Shown one piece after another: positions 17,553 through 30,188 of a stretch of DNA of 58,689 nt. The position numbers and the translations under genes were made by a program. Numbering within the stretch: the first letter of the stretch is position 1; each line of letters opens with the position of its first letter. This DNA is from Mycobacterium sp. Marseille-P9652 (GTDB lineage: Bacteria; Actinomycetota; Actinomycetes; Mycobacteriales; Mycobacteriaceae), in assembly GCF_902652685.1 (NCBI RefSeq), contig NZ_CACRUY010000035.1, positions 1 through 58,689 of the forward strand. The letters run 5' to 3'. The notes beneath the pieces were generated by a model. It ran no database searches. It saw only the letters and a list, made by a program, of their open reading frames with translations, and was not told the origin of the DNA.

Positions 17553-18710
17553 TCACCCCCCGGCGGGCGGGCGCGTCATCACCGTCAGCCGGGTCCCGTA
17601 TCGCGGCAGGACGCCCGAGCCGCGCGCCAGCGTTCCGGCCGGCATCCCGGGAACGCCCGGGTATCCCGAGCCGGCCAGCTCTTCGGTGCCCGGCAGGGTG
17701 GTCAGCCCGGCGGGTTCGAGCGCCGCCACCCGACTGGTCGACGGCGCCGACCAGCCCGCCGGTACCGACATCGGCCCGATCGCGTTGGCCCGGCCCATGC
17801 CGACCGTGACCGCGTTGGGCAGCCCACCGAGCCCGGGCTCCGCCGCCGCGCCCGTGAGCTTGCCGAGGCCGATGGGCCCGAGCGCCGGCGCGGGCCCCGC
17901 CACCCCCGCGAGATAGGTCAGGTTGGCCTGGGCGCCGGTGAGCGAGGCGGGGATGCCGGCCATGGTCCCGGTTCCGGAGAGGGCGGTGTTCACGAGCTGA
18001 ATCGAGTCCAGAATGTTGAGGCTGTTGTTGCCGTTGGGCCCGATCGGGATGGGACTCAGCGAGAGCAGGCTGTCCAGCTGATTCCAGATCTGATCGCTGA
18101 ACCCCCTCAATGTGTCGTAGACGGTGGAGACCGGGTCGCTGGCGGCCCGGGCGGCCGCGGCGTTCTGTTCGGCCGCGCCGTTCGGATCGGTGTTCTGCTG
18201 CGGGGACGGGAACGGCGTCAGCCGGGTGGTCGCCGCCGAACTGGCCGCGTAGCCGTTCATCGCCGTCGCGTCCTGGGCCCACATCTCGGCGTAGTGCGCC
18301 TCGGTGGCCGCGATCGCGGCGGTGTTCTGGCCCAGGAGGTTCGTCGCGATCAGCGCCAGCAGCTGGGCGCGGTTGGCGGCGACCACCGGCGGGGGGACCG
18401 TCATGGCGAAGGCGTGGTCGAAAGCCGCCGCCGCCGCCCTGGCCTGCATGGCGGTCTGCTTGGTCTGCTGGGCCGTGCGGGTCAGCCACTCCACGTAGGG
18501 GGCGGCGGCCGCGGTCATCGACTGCGATGCGGGACCGCGCCAGTGCAGGCCGGTGAGGACCGACAACACCGAATCGTAGGTCTCGGCGGTCGTCGCCAAT
18601 TCGGCCGACAACGAATCCCAGCTTCCTGCGGCCGCCAGCAGCGAGCCCGAACCGGGGCCGGTGTACATCCGGACGGAATTGAATTCGGGCGGGAAAAAGG
18701 CGTAATCCAT
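17553..18710 (-). CDS. PPE51-like PPE-SVP family protein
   Basis: A 385-residue PPE protein. The PPE domain (about 1-180) opens MDYAFFPPEFNSVRMYTGPG and has the conserved WxG region LHWRGPASQSM. The C-terminal SVP motif is present as GPMSVPAGWSAPS, and the end ...GVLPRYGTRLTVMTRPPAGG matches M. tuberculosis PPE51 (Rv3136), which also lies beside Rv3137. PPE51 is linked to nutrient uptake across the outer membrane (glycerol, glucose, trehalose and similar). The ATG at 18710 has GGGAG upstream. No PE partner gene precedes it. Confidence 0.92.
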   Translation of the reverse strand: MDYAFFPPEFNSVRMYTGPGSGSLLAAAGSWDSLSAELATTAETYDSVLSVLTGLHWRGPASQSMTAAAAPYVEWLTRTAQQTKQTAMQARAAAAAFDHAFAMTVPPPVVAANRAQLLALIATNLLGQNTAAIAATEAHYAEMWAQDATAMNGYAASSAATTRLTPFPSPQQNTDPNGAAEQNAAAARAASDPVSTVYDTLRGFSDQIWNQLDSLLSLSPIPIGPNGNNSLNILDSIQLVNTALSGTGTMAGIPASLTGAQANLTYLAGVAGPAPALGPIGLGKLTGAAAEPGLGGLPNAVTVGMGRANAIGPMSVPAGWSAPSTSRVAALEPAGLTTLPGTEELAGSGYPGVPGMPAGTLARGSGVLPRYGTRLTVMTRPPAGG

Positions 18711-21048
<2,338 letters not shown>

Positions 21049-21079
21049 TCGGCGATCTGCAGCTGGCATCCTTGAGGGC

Positions 21080-21283
21080 GTGGCGGGCAAAGACATCGAG
21101 CGGATGCGGGCGACCAGCGCGCTCGAGGTGATCAGGCAGCACCCGGTTCTGGTGCTCTTCGCCGTGTCGCCGGCGCTGGGGGTGCTCGGCGCCATCTGGT
21201 GGCTCGCCGGCGCCGGCTGGGCCATCGTCGCCGCGATCGCGCTGCTGCTGGCCGGCGGGGCGTTCGTCGTCTTCAGACGCTGA
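21080..21283 (+). CDS. Small two-helix membrane protein
   Basis: A 67-residue protein from the GTG at 21080: a short basic N-terminus (VAGKDIERMRATSAL), then two hydrophobic helices (VLVLFAVSPALGVLGAIWWL and WAIVAAIALLLAGGAFVVF) ending in RR. GAGGG lies 2-3 bases upstream of the GTG, which is close. It follows the DevS-like gene by 31 bases and may be co-transcribed. I do not recognise a family or function. Confidence 0.6.
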   Translation: MAGKDIERMRATSALEVIRQHPVLVLFAVSPALGVLGAIWWLAGAGWAIVAAIALLLAGGAFVVFRR

Positions 21284-21297
21284 GCCGGGAGCGCGGA

Positions 21298-22662
21298 TCA
21301 GCCGTGGCTGATGCGCAACAGCTCGGCCAGGTTCGGCAGCTTGACCCGGGGACGCCCGTGCGGCTCGCCCGCGGCACGTTCGTGGCGGTCGATGATCTCC
21401 CAGTGCTCCGAGGTGACCAGCTTCGGCTGGCGTGAGGCCAGCCAGGCCGCCAGTTGGTCGGCGTGGTCCGGCGGGAAGTCCGCGAGCCCGTCGCCCGCGC
21501 GGGCCAGGTCGGCCAGCAGGGTGTCGACGGTGTCCTGCGAGTCCTTCTTATTGGTGCCGATCACCCCGGTCGGTCCGCGCTTGATCCACCCGACGACGTA
21601 TTCGTTGCGGCTGCCCTCGACCTTGCCGTCGGTGTTGGGGATCGTCGCCGACCTCTCGTCGAACGGCAGCCCCGGCGTCGGCAGCCCGCGGTAACCGACC
21701 GAGCGCACGACCAGCTGGACCGGCAACACGTCGCGCTCACCGGTGTCCTTCGCGGCCACCCGTCCGCTCTCGTCGGTGACCAGCTCGTTGCGCCCCAGCA
21801 CGATCTGCTCCACCTTGCCGTCGCCCTTGATCTCGATCGGCGAGGTCAGGAACCGGAACACGATGCGCCGGTGGCCCTCGCGGGGCGCTTTCGCCGCGTA
21901 ATCGCGCAACACCTTGAGGTTCTGCTTGGTGGTCTTGCCGACCGCGGCGGCGTCCTCGTCGGTGATGCCCTCGAGCTGCGCCGGGTCGACGATCACGTCG
22001 ACGCCCTCGAGGTCGGCCAGCTCGCGCAGCTCGAGCGTGGTGAACGCCGTTTGCAGCGGACCGCGCCGGCCGATGACCACCACTTCCTCCACACCACACG
22101 GCCGCAGCGAGTCCAGGGCGTGGTCGGCGATGTCGGTGCGGGCCAGCTCCTCGGGGTCGGTCACCAGGATGCGGGCGACGTCGAGGGCGACGTTGCCGTT
22201 GCCCACCACGGCGGCGCGGGCGCCGGACAGGTCCGGCGACGCCTCCTGGAAATGCGGGTGCGCGTTGTACCAGCCCACGAACTCGACCGCGGCCATGCTG
22301 CCCGGCAGGTCCTCGCCGGGGATCTGCAACGACTTGTCGGATTGCGCCCCGATCGCGTAGACGACGGCGTCGTAGCGCTCGGCCAGCTCCCCGACCTGCA
22401 CGTGTTCGCCCACCACCACGTTGCCGAAGAAGCGGAATCGGGGGTCCTCCGCGATCTTCTCGAACTGCTTGCTGATCGACTTGATCTTCGGGTGGTCGGG
22501 CGCCACGCCCGAGCGCACCAGGCCCCACGGTGTCGGCAGCATCTCCAGGACGTCGACGACGACGTCGAAGTCGTCGGTGCCGTCGGCGGCTTTCAGCAAC
22601 GACGCCGCGGCGAAGAATCCCGACGGGCCGGACCCGACGATCGCGACATGGTAAGGGCGCAT
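21298..22662 (-). CDS. fprA: NADPH-ferredoxin reductase FprA
   Basis: A 454-residue adrenodoxin-reductase-type flavoprotein. The FAD dinucleotide motif opens the protein (VAIVGSGPSGFFAAASL), and the NADPH motif is VVGNGNVALDVARIL with VIGRRGPLQTAFT following. LPTPWGLVRSGVAPDHPKIK and the C-terminal GWIKRGPTGVIGTNKKDS are signatures of M. tuberculosis FprA (Rv3106). It passes electrons from NADPH to ferredoxins, including those serving P450s; one P450 is encoded at 32796. It is divergent from prfB. Confidence 0.95.
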   Translation of the reverse strand: MRPYHVAIVGSGPSGFFAAASLLKAADGTDDFDVVVDVLEMLPTPWGLVRSGVAPDHPKIKSISKQFEKIAEDPRFRFFGNVVVGEHVQVGELAERYDAVVYAIGAQSDKSLQIPGEDLPGSMAAVEFVGWYNAHPHFQEASPDLSGARAAVVGNGNVALDVARILVTDPEELARTDIADHALDSLRPCGVEEVVVIGRRGPLQTAFTTLELRELADLEGVDVIVDPAQLEGITDEDAAAVGKTTKQNLKVLRDYAAKAPREGHRRIVFRFLTSPIEIKGDGKVEQIVLGRNELVTDESGRVAAKDTGERDVLPVQLVVRSVGYRGLPTPGLPFDERSATIPNTDGKVEGSRNEYVVGWIKRGPTGVIGTNKKDSQDTVDTLLADLARAGDGLADFPPDHADQLAAWLASRQPKLVTSEHWEIIDRHERAAGEPHGRPRVKLPNLAELLRISHG

Positions 22663-22823
22663 AGCAAAGCCTTCGTTTCGTGCCGGGCCGCGAGCGGGGA
22701 GGCTTGAACAGGCCGCCGGCGCGCGGCGCGGGCGCACAGCAGTGTGACTCGATGCTAAACGGTGCCCCGCGGCCGCCACCTGAGCATTCGACGCCGGGCG
22801 CGGCGCCGGTAACGTGGTGCGCT

Positions 22824-23933
22824 GTGGAACCCGACCGTCAAGCCGACATAGCAGCCCTCGACTCCACCCTGACCACGGTGGAGCGGGTGCTCGATGTGGA
22901 CGGTCTGCGCGGGCGCATCGAGAAGCTCGAACACGAGGCGTCCGACCCCCACCTCTGGGACGACCAGGCCCGGGCGCAGCGCGTCACCAGCGAGCTGTCG
23001 CACGCGCAGGGGGAGTTGCGCCGCATCCAGGAGTTGCGGCAGCGCCTCGACGACCTGCCGGTCCTCTACGAGTTGGCGGCCGAGGAGGGCGGTACGGACT
23101 CCCTGGCCGAGGCCGACGCCGAACTCAAGGCGCTGCGCGCCGACATCGAGGCCACCGAGGTGCGCACGCTGCTGTCGGGCGAGTACGACGAACGCGAGGC
23201 GCTGGTCACCATCCGCTCCGGCGCGGGCGGCGTGGACGCCGCGGACTGGGCCGAGATGCTGATGCGCATGTACATCCGGTGGGCCGAGCAACACAAGTAC
23301 CCGGTCGAGGTGTTCGACACGTCCTACGCCGAAGAGGCCGGCATCAAAAGCGCGACGTTCGCGGTGCACGCCCCGTTCGCATACGGCACTTTGTCGGTCG
23401 AGCAGGGCACCCACCGGCTGGTGCGAATCAGCCCCTTCGACAACCAGAGCCGGCGCCAGACGTCGTTCGCCGAAGTCGAGGTGTTGCCGGTGGTGGAGAC
23501 CACCGATCACATCGACATCCCGGAAGGCGATGTGCGCGTTGACGTTTACCGCTCCAGCGGCCCCGGCGGCCAATCGGTGAACACCACCGACTCGGCGGTT
23601 CGTTTAACCCACATCCCGACGGGTATCGTGGTCACTTGCCAGAACGAAAAATCGCAATTGCAGAACAAGGTTTCCGCGATGCGGGTTCTTCAGGCAAAGT
23701 TGTTGGAACGCAAGCGCTTAGAGGAACGCGCTGAGCTGGACGCGCTGAAAGGCGAGGGCGGCAGCTCCTGGGGCAACCAGATGCGTTCGTACGTACTGCA
23801 CCCGTACCAGATGGTCAAGGATCTGCGAACCGACTACGAGGTGGGCAATCCCGCGGCCGTGCTGGACGGAGACATCGACGGGTTCCTGGAAGCGGGAATC
23901 CGGTGGCGTAACCGGAAAGATGACGACGACTAA
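22824..23933 (+). CDS. prfB: Peptide chain release factor 2
   Basis: A 369-residue class I release factor: coiled N-terminal domain, codon-recognition SPF at residues 203-205 (UGA/UAA specificity), and GGQ at 248-250 in [17 protein letters not shown]. There is no programmed frameshift near the start; the frame is continuous. TAACGT at 22810-22815 lies 8 bases before the GTG, so a leaderless transcript is plausible. The last 14 bases overlap the start of the mechanosensitive channel gene, so prfB heads an operon running through ftsE, ftsX and smpB. Confidence 0.96.
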   Translation: MEPDRQADIAALDSTLTTVERVLDVDGLRGRIEKLEHEASDPHLWDDQARAQRVTSELSHAQGELRRIQELRQRLDDLPVLYELAAEEGGTDSLAEADAELKALRADIEATEVRTLLSGEYDEREALVTIRSGAGGVDAADWAEMLMRMYIRWAEQHKYPVEVFDTSYAEEAGIKSATFAVHAPFAYGTLSVEQGTHRLVRISPFDNQSRRQTSFAEVEVLPVVETTDHIDIPEGDVRVDVYRSSGPGGQSVNTTDSAVRLTHIPTGIVVTCQNEKSQLQNKVSAMRVLQAKLLERKRLEERAELDALKGEGGSSWGNQMRSYVLHPYQMVKDLRTDYEVGNPAAVLDGDIDGFLEAGIRWRNRKDDDD

Positions 23934-24912
23934 CACTGTTCTTGCTTCGACGCACACGCTGACGTCGCTGGGCTGGCACGAGTTCTGGCGCGGCGACTTC
24001 GGTCAATGGATCATCACGCGCGGCCTGCGGATCGTCATGGTGCTGATCGCGGCGGTGCTCGCGGCCCGGTTCGTGAACTGGGTCGCCCAGCAGGTGACCC
24101 GGCAGCTCGACGAGGGCTTCGCCGAGAGCGACGCGCTGGTGCGCTCGGAGGCCACCAAGCACCGCCAGGCCGTCGCGTCGGTGATCTCCTGGGTCTCCGT
24201 CGTCCTCATCGGCATCTGGGTGATGCTGCAGATCGCCGACATCCTGCGCTTCTCGGTGACGGGCCTGGTGGCGCCGGCCACCGTGCTCGGGGCGGCGCTG
24301 GGCTTCGGCGCCCAGCAGTTGGTGAGGGACCTGCTCTCCGGTTTCTTCATCCTCGTCGAGAAGCAATACGGCTTCGGTGACCTGGTGCGGCTCACCATCT
24401 CGGGCTCGAACACCGACGCGTCGGGGACCGTGGAGAACGTCACCCTGCGGGTGACCAAGCTGCGTTCGCCCGACGGCGAGGTGTTCACCGTGCCCAACGG
24501 GCAGATCGTGAAATCGGTCAACCTGTCCAAGGACTGGGCGCGGGCGGTGGTCGACATCCCCGTCTCGACGAGCGCCGACCTGAACCGGGTGAACGAGGTA
24601 TTGCACGAGCAGTGCGAGCACGCCCTCGACGATCCGGTCCTGGGCGACCTGCTGCTCGACGCCCCCACAGTGATGGGCGTCGAGAGCATCGAAGTCGACA
24701 CCGTCACCCTGCGGCTCGTCGCGCGCACCCTGCCCGGCAAGCAGTTCGAGGCCGGCCGCCAGTTGCGGGTGCTCGTCATCCGGGCCCTCGCGCTGGCCGG
24801 CATCGTCACGGCCGCCGACGCGACGGTGGGGCTCGTCGAAGATCCCGCCGTCCCGGCCGCCAAGGCCGCCGAAGAGAAAGCCCAGGGCGAAGTCCAGGAT
24901 GCGGTGCGGTGA
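23920..24912 (+). CDS. MscS-family mechanosensitive channel (Rv3104c-like)
   Basis: A 330-residue small-conductance mechanosensitive channel family protein. Transmembrane helices are at about 27-50, 82-105 and 110-130. The pore-lining third helix and beta domain are seen in [39 protein letters not shown], with [16 protein letters not shown] further on. It opens under membrane tension and protects from osmotic downshock. It overlaps prfB by 14 bases and the next gene by GTGA. Position matches M. tuberculosis Rv3104c. Confidence 0.88.
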   Translation: MTTTNTVLASTHTLTSLGWHEFWRGDFGQWIITRGLRIVMVLIAAVLAARFVNWVAQQVTRQLDEGFAESDALVRSEATKHRQAVASVISWVSVVLIGIWVMLQIADILRFSVTGLVAPATVLGAALGFGAQQLVRDLLSGFFILVEKQYGFGDLVRLTISGSNTDASGTVENVTLRVTKLRSPDGEVFTVPNGQIVKSVNLSKDWARAVVDIPVSTSADLNRVNEVLHEQCEHALDDPVLGDLLLDAPTVMGVESIEVDTVTLRLVARTLPGKQFEAGRQLRVLVIRALALAGIVTAADATVGLVEDPAVPAAKAAEEKAQGEVQDAVR

Positions 24913-25391
24913 AGTTCACGCTGAACGTCTTCGAGAAGCGCAAAGACGCCCCGCGCAAACCCTGGAGCCACCTGTTCGGCGGTCGGGTCCGGACGTCGAC
25001 GGTCGTCCTGATCGTGGCGTTCATGGCGGTGTGGTGGGTCTACGACACGTACCGCCCGCAACCGGCAGACAAGCCGACGGCCCCGGAGGTGGTGCCACCG
25101 GGGTTCGTCCCGGACCCGAACTACACCTGGGTGCCCCGCAGCCGGGTGCAGCAGCCGCCGGCCACGTTCACGCCGACGCCGACCAGCACGGTCGTGCCGA
25201 CGCCGACGACCACCGTCCCGATCACCACCACGACGACCACGACGTCGCCCCCGCCGTTCGGGCTGCCGCCGCCCCCGTGCCTGCTGCCGGCGCCCTTGTG
25301 CCCGCCCAGCGCAAGCCCAGCGCCGACACCCTCCCAGCTACCCCAGCCGGGTCCCGGTCCGGCCCCTTCGACGCCGCCGCCGGTCGGTTGA
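24909..25391 (+). CDS. Proline/threonine-rich membrane-anchored protein (Rv3103c-like)
   Basis: A 160-residue protein with a basic cytoplasmic N-terminus, one transmembrane helix ([20 protein letters not shown], about 36-55), and an external tail of about 100 residues rich in Pro and Thr ([20 protein letters not shown], then PPP tracts with two Cys). The GTG start forms GTGA with the channel stop. It matches the proline-rich Rv3103c by position. The tail could cross or bind the peptidoglycan layer; function unknown. Being just before ftsE, a divisome role is possible but unproven. Confidence 0.8.
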   Translation: MKFTLNVFEKRKDAPRKPWSHLFGGRVRTSTVVLIVAFMAVWWVYDTYRPQPADKPTAPEVVPPGFVPDPNYTWVPRSRVQQPPATFTPTPTSTVVPTPTTTVPITTTTTTTSPPPFGLPPPPCLLPAPLCPPSASPAPTPSQLPQPGPGPAPSTPPPVG

Positions 25392-25434
25392 CGACATTCG
25401 CCAGCGAAATTCACGGCTACACTGGCGTGCCGTG

Positions 25435-26124
<690 letters not shown>

Positions 26125-27018
26125 GTGCGCTTTGGCTTCCTGATCAACGAGGTCCTGACCGGGCTTCGCCGCAACATCACCATGACGGTCGCGATGATTC
26201 TCACGACCGCGATCTCCATCGGCCTGTTCGGCGGCGGCCTGCTGGTCGTCCGCCTGGCGGACAACTCCAAGGAGATCTACCTCGATCGCGTCGAGACGCA
26301 GATCTTCCTCACCGACGACATCTCGGCCAACGACGCCACATGCGCGTCGGCGCCGTGCAAGGAATTGCGCGGCAAGATCGAGTCACGCCAGGACGTCAAG
26401 TCGGTGCGGTACGTCAACCGGGAGGCCGCGTACAACGACGCGATCCGGAAGTTCCCGGAGTTCAAGGACGTCGCCGGCAAGGATTCGTTCCCCGCGTCGT
26501 TCGTCGTCAAGCTCAACAACCCCGAGCAGCATTCCGAGTTCGACGCCGCGATGCAGGGTCAGCCCGGCGTGCGCAGCATCCTCAACGAAAAGGAGCTGAT
26601 CGACCGGCTCTTCGCCGTGCTGAACGGGTTGCGCAACGCGGCGTTCGCCATCGCGCTGGTGCAGGCCGTCGGGGCAATCCTGCTCATTGCCAACATGGTT
26701 CAGGTCGCGGCCTACACGCGGCGCACCGAGATCAACATCATGCGCCTGGTGGGAGCCAGCCGCTGGTACACGCAGCTGCCGTTCTTGGTGGAGGCCATGT
26801 TCGCCGCGTCGCTCGGTGTGGCCATCGCGATCGTCGGCCTGATCTTCGTGCGCGCGATGTTCCTGGACAACGCCCTGAGCCAGTTCTACCAAGCCCACCT
26901 GATCGCCAAAGTCGACTATGCGGACATCCTCTACGTATCCCCGATTTTGTTCCTGCTCGGCGTGTCGATGGCCGGACTCACCGCTTACGCGACCCTGCGG
27001 CTCTACATCCGGCGGTAG
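26125..27018 (+). CDS. ftsX: Cell-division membrane protein FtsX
   Basis: A 297-residue protein with four transmembrane helices: one near the N-terminus ([20 protein letters not shown]), then a large extracellular domain (about 45-165) containing the Cys pair in [11 protein letters not shown], and three more after residue 170. The FtsX C-terminal core [19 protein letters not shown] is clear. It couples ATP hydrolysis by FtsE to extracellular peptidoglycan hydrolases. GTG start immediately after the ftsE stop; smpB begins 2 bases after the ftsX stop. Confidence 0.95.
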   Translation: MRFGFLINEVLTGLRRNITMTVAMILTTAISIGLFGGGLLVVRLADNSKEIYLDRVETQIFLTDDISANDATCASAPCKELRGKIESRQDVKSVRYVNREAAYNDAIRKFPEFKDVAGKDSFPASFVVKLNNPEQHSEFDAAMQGQPGVRSILNEKELIDRLFAVLNGLRNAAFAIALVQAVGAILLIANMVQVAAYTRRTEINIMRLVGASRWYTQLPFLVEAMFAASLGVAIAIVGLIFVRAMFLDNALSQFYQAHLIAKVDYADILYVSPILFLLGVSMAGLTAYATLRLYIRR

Positions 27019-27020
27019 CT

Positions 27021-27530
27021 GTGGCCGACAATCCCGCGCGGCGCAAAGCGGCGGCCGGCAAGCGGGGCAGCAAACAGATCATCGCCACCAATCGCAAAGC
27101 GCGGCACAACTATTCGATCGAAGAGGTCTACGAGGCCGGGGTGTCGTTGCAGGGCACCGAGGTGAAAAGCCTGCGCGAGGGCCAGGCCTCGCTGGCGGAC
27201 GCGTTCGCAACCGTCGACGACGGCGAGGTGTGGTTGCGCAACATGTACATTCCGGAGTACCAGCACGGTAGCTGGACCAACCATGAGCCACGCCGCAACC
27301 GAAAGTTGTTGTTACATAGGCAACAAATCGACAGACTGGTCGGCAAGATACGCGATGGTAACCTCGCGCTGGTGCCAATGTCGTTGTATTTCACCGAAGG
27401 AAAGGTCAAGGTCGAGCTTGCGCTGGGGCGCGGCAAGCGGGCCTACGACAAGCGTCAGGACATGGCCCGCCGCGACGCAAACCGCGAAGTGGTCCGAGAG
27501 ATGGGCCGGCGCGCCAAGGGCATGAGCTGA
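27021..27530 (+). CDS. smpB: tmRNA-binding protein SmpB
   Basis: A 169-residue SmpB: NRKARHNYSIEEVYEAGVSLQGTEVKSLREG is the OB-fold start that binds the tmRNA tRNA-like domain, and the basic C-terminal tail KRQDMARRDANREVVREMGRR occupies the ribosomal A-site and mRNA channel during rescue. The partner ssrA RNA is 3.8 kb downstream on the same strand. Last intact gene of the prfB-led operon. Confidence 0.96.
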   Translation: MADNPARRKAAAGKRGSKQIIATNRKARHNYSIEEVYEAGVSLQGTEVKSLREGQASLADAFATVDDGEVWLRNMYIPEYQHGSWTNHEPRRNRKLLLHRQQIDRLVGKIRDGNLALVPMSLYFTEGKVKVELALGRGKRAYDKRQDMARRDANREVVREMGRRAKGMS

Positions 27531-27711
27531 TCGGGGCGGCCTACGCCCAACTCTCCGCGGTCACCTACGGCGTCAGCGATTTCGTCGGCGGCGTGGCCCG
27601 GCGGCCACCGTGGTGCTGGCGATGGTGGTCCTGCGTGAGCGGGTGAGCCGCTGCCAAGGGGTGGGCATGGTGCTGGCCATGGGTTCGGTGGCGATGATCG
27701 CCGCAAGCTGA
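27530..27711 (+). pseudogene. Remnant of an EamA/DMT-family transporter
   Basis: Just after smpB the sequence reads LIGAAYAQLSAVTYGVSDF then VGGVARR, the start of a drug/metabolite transporter first helix. From about 27600 a different frame reads ATVVLAMVVLRERVSRCQ and continues through VGMVLAMGSVAMIAAS to a stop, the typical last two helices of EamA proteins. Roughly 200 or more middle residues are missing and the two ends are out of frame, so this is an internal deletion that killed the gene. No start codon is in frame with the first part. Confidence 0.7.
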
Positions 27712-27727
27712 GGGCCGCGACCCCCCT

Positions 27728-27733
27728 TACTAT
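27728..27733 (+). promoter_or_regulatory. -10 element before the AAA+ gene
   Basis: TACTAT fits the mycobacterial TANNNT -10 element. With a start site near 27740 it would give a leader of about 29 bases containing the GGGGAG ribosome binding site at 27757-27762. Confidence 0.4.
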
Positions 27734-27768
27734 TGAGCCGGGACTATCGAGCCGGTGGGGAGATCAAG

Positions 27769-28998
27769 TTGGGCGCGGTTGACGAGGACCCCGTCGTGCG
27801 GGAGCTGTCCGCCGCGGTGGAACGCAGCCCCGGCGTGGTCGAGTTGCGGTTGCACCTCGCCGGGCTGCTCGCGGACAAGGGGCGCTACGCCGAGGCGCTG
27901 GCCCACTGCAGCACGGCGCTGACTCAGGACGCCGGAAACGCCGACGCGTTGCGGCTGGTGCAGCGGTGCAGCGCGGCGCTGGCGGCACCCGATCCCCAGG
28001 CCCCCGAGCCCGCCGCGGACGACGGGTTCGACTGGTCGAGCGCCGAACGGGAAGTCGAGGGCATCATCGAGCCGGCTTTCGTCGAGGCGAGCGCCGACGC
28101 CCTCGACGAGAATGACTTCGAGGCCATCCAACGCGTGCAGATGCGGCTCGACGACGTCGCGGGAATGCCCGACGTAAAACGGCAACTCGAGATGTCGCTG
28201 CTCGGACCCCTGCGCAATCCCGAACTGATGAAGGCGTACAAGGTGTCCGCGCGCGGCGGCCTGCTGCTCTACGGACCGCCGGGCTGCGGCAAGACGCACG
28301 TCGCCAAGGCCGTGGCCGGTGAGCTGGGCGCGAGTTTCTACCAGGTGGGCATCGCCGACGTGCTGCACCGCTATTTCGGCGAGAGTGAACGCAGCCTCCG
28401 TTCGGTGTTCGACAGCGCGCGCCGCAATGCGCCCTGCGTGCTGTTCTTCGACGAGGTGGACGCGCTGGGGCACCGCCGGTCGGCGCTGAGCGGTAGCTCG
28501 GGGCTGCGGCCCGTCGTCAACACCCTGCTCGAGGAGATGGACTCGGCCACCTCCGGCAACGACGGCGTCTACGTGCTGGGCGCGACCAACGCGCCGTGGG
28601 ACGTCGACGCCGCGTTGCGGCGGCCCGGGCGGTTCGACCGGATGATCTTCGTCGGCCTGCCCGACGCGGAAGCGCGGGCCGCGATCGTGCGGTTTCACCT
28701 CAAGGACCGACCGGTCGCGGGCATCGACCTGCACTCGCTCGCCGGCCGCACCGAAGGGTTCTCCGGTGCCGACCTCGCCCACATCTGCGACAGCGCAACG
28801 CAACTGGCGATGGCCGACTCGATGCGGGCCGGGCAGGTCCGCCCGGTGACGATGGCCGACGTCAACGCCGCCCTCGCGCAGGTGCGCCCCAGCACCGGGC
28901 CGTGGTTCGAGATCGCGCGCAACGTCGTCGACTTCGCCAACAACGACGGCACCTACGACGAACTGGCAAAGTACATGCGCCGCCGAAAGATTCGGTGA
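27769..28998 (+). CDS. AAA+ ATPase with N-terminal TPR-like domain
   Basis: A 409-residue protein from the TTG at 27769, chosen because GGGGAG lies 6 bases upstream. Residues 1-75 form TPR-like helices (LHLAGLLADKGRYAEALAHCSTAL). A linker of about 50 acidic residues precedes the AAA module: Walker A GPPGCGKT 169-176, pore-loop region around HRYFGES, Walker B LFFDEVD 225-231, and arginine fingers RRPGRFDR 284-291. It resembles Cdc48/FtsH-type AAA domains, with a TPR front end as in EccA, but is not EccA. It is coupled to the TPR membrane protein 6 bases downstream. Substrate unknown; remodelling or unfolding is inferred. Confidence 0.82.
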   Translation: MGAVDEDPVVRELSAAVERSPGVVELRLHLAGLLADKGRYAEALAHCSTALTQDAGNADALRLVQRCSAALAAPDPQAPEPAADDGFDWSSAEREVEGIIEPAFVEASADALDENDFEAIQRVQMRLDDVAGMPDVKRQLEMSLLGPLRNPELMKAYKVSARGGLLLYGPPGCGKTHVAKAVAGELGASFYQVGIADVLHRYFGESERSLRSVFDSARRNAPCVLFFDEVDALGHRRSALSGSSGLRPVVNTLLEEMDSATSGNDGVYVLGATNAPWDVDAALRRPGRFDRMIFVGLPDAEARAAIVRFHLKDRPVAGIDLHSLAGRTEGFSGADLAHICDSATQLAMADSMRAGQVRPVTMADVNAALAQVRPSTGPWFEIARNVVDFANNDGTYDELAKYMRRRKIR

Positions 28999-29004
28999 CG
29001 CACC

Positions 29005-30042
29005 GTGACGTCCGGCCTCGGCGTCGACCAGGGCGACGACGTCCTCCGGCTCGCTAGCGCGTACTTCGACTCCAAGAACTACGAGCGGGCGCGCGACGTC
29101 ATTCGCCGCGGGTTGGCCCAACATCCGAACGACCCGGCCCTGCTCGCGCGCCACGCCCAGGCCGAAATCGCGCTCGGCAACTATCAGGCCGCCGCGCACA
29201 GCGCGTACGCCGCGCTGGGCGCGTCACCGCAGGACGAGTTCGCCATGCGGCTCTATGCCTGGTCGCTCGCCGGGCTGGGCCGGTCCAAGGACGCGCTGTG
29301 GATGGCGTGGCGCGGAGTGCTCGCTCACCCCAATGAGCCGCTGCAGCACCTGACGTATGCGCGTCTGCTGCACGCGGGTCGCCACCAGCAGTTCGCCCTA
29401 CAAGAGATTGACCAGGCCCTGCGGCTCAACCCCGTCAGCGTCGACGCGCTGGTGTTGCGCGGCTCGATCCTGCACGAGCTGAACCGGATCCCGGAGTCCG
29501 ACGCCTGCTATCGCGCGGCGTTGGAGCTCGACCCCGGCAACGCCGAGGCGCTCAACAATCTGGCCGTCAACCGGCTGCAGCGCGGCAGGTTAAGCCGGGC
29601 CCTGCGGGGATTTCTCGGCGCCGCTGGGAGCGACCCCGCGCTCGGGGAGCTGGCCCGCAGCAACATCGGTGTGGTGCTGCGCAAGGTGCTCATGGTGGTG
29701 ACCATCGTCGCGGCGGTGCTCGGATTCCTGGTCGCCTTCGCGGCCGTTCTGCACGGCGAAGGGCGGCCGACCGGGGCGCTTCGCGGCATCTGCGGCGTGC
29801 TCACCGCGGCGATCGCAGTGGTACTGGCCTGGATTGCCCGCACCATCCCGCGCAACGTGCTGGCTTCCGTTCTGCGGCAAAGGTATTTCGCGGCGGTGCG
29901 TCTGCTGCACGCGGTGACGGCCGTGGTGGCCGGGCTGTGGGTGGTGGTGTACCCCGGTCCGCAACCTTTGGTCGCCATTGGCGTGGTCCTCGCCGTCAGC
30001 GGGTTCATCGTGTTCCGGCTGGGCCTGTTCACCGGCAAGTAA
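29005..30042 (+). CDS. TPR-repeat membrane protein
   Basis: A 345-residue protein with about five tetratricopeptide repeats in residues 10-215 (NYERARDVIRRGLAQHPNDP, YQAAAHSAYAALGASPQDEF, QFALQEIDQALRLNPVSVDA, ESDACYRAALELDPGNAEAL). Four transmembrane helices follow (about 225-250, 258-278, 295-315, 320-340). TPR domains bind protein partners; here the adjacent AAA+ ATPase, which also has TPR helices, is the obvious one. GTG start 6 bases after its stop. Function unknown. Confidence 0.8.
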   Translation: MTSGLGVDQGDDVLRLASAYFDSKNYERARDVIRRGLAQHPNDPALLARHAQAEIALGNYQAAAHSAYAALGASPQDEFAMRLYAWSLAGLGRSKDALWMAWRGVLAHPNEPLQHLTYARLLHAGRHQQFALQEIDQALRLNPVSVDALVLRGSILHELNRIPESDACYRAALELDPGNAEALNNLAVNRLQRGRLSRALRGFLGAAGSDPALGELARSNIGVVLRKVLMVVTIVAAVLGFLVAFAAVLHGEGRPTGALRGICGVLTAAIAVVLAWIARTIPRNVLASVLRQRYFAAVRLLHAVTAVVAGLWVVVYPGPQPLVAIGVVLAVSGFIVFRLGLFTGK

Positions 30043-30188
30043 GCTCCCGGCGGCCCCGGCGTCGTCGAGGATGCGACCTGCGTCACATTTCAGCCCACGA
30101 GATTGGGCTCACGGGGGACATGGGTAGACGAAAGTTACGGGCGCGATCGCGCCGACCAAAGCCAACAAGCCCAGGAGGTCGATTCTTC

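Noticed and set aside
22824-22960. Programmed frameshift in prfB
   Set aside because: The reading frame is continuous with no in-frame TGA near the start.
25141-25390. Short tandem repeats as a possible CRISPR or satellite
   Set aside because: They encode the Pro/Thr-rich tail of a membrane protein in frame, with irregular spacing. The same holds for 37861-38040.
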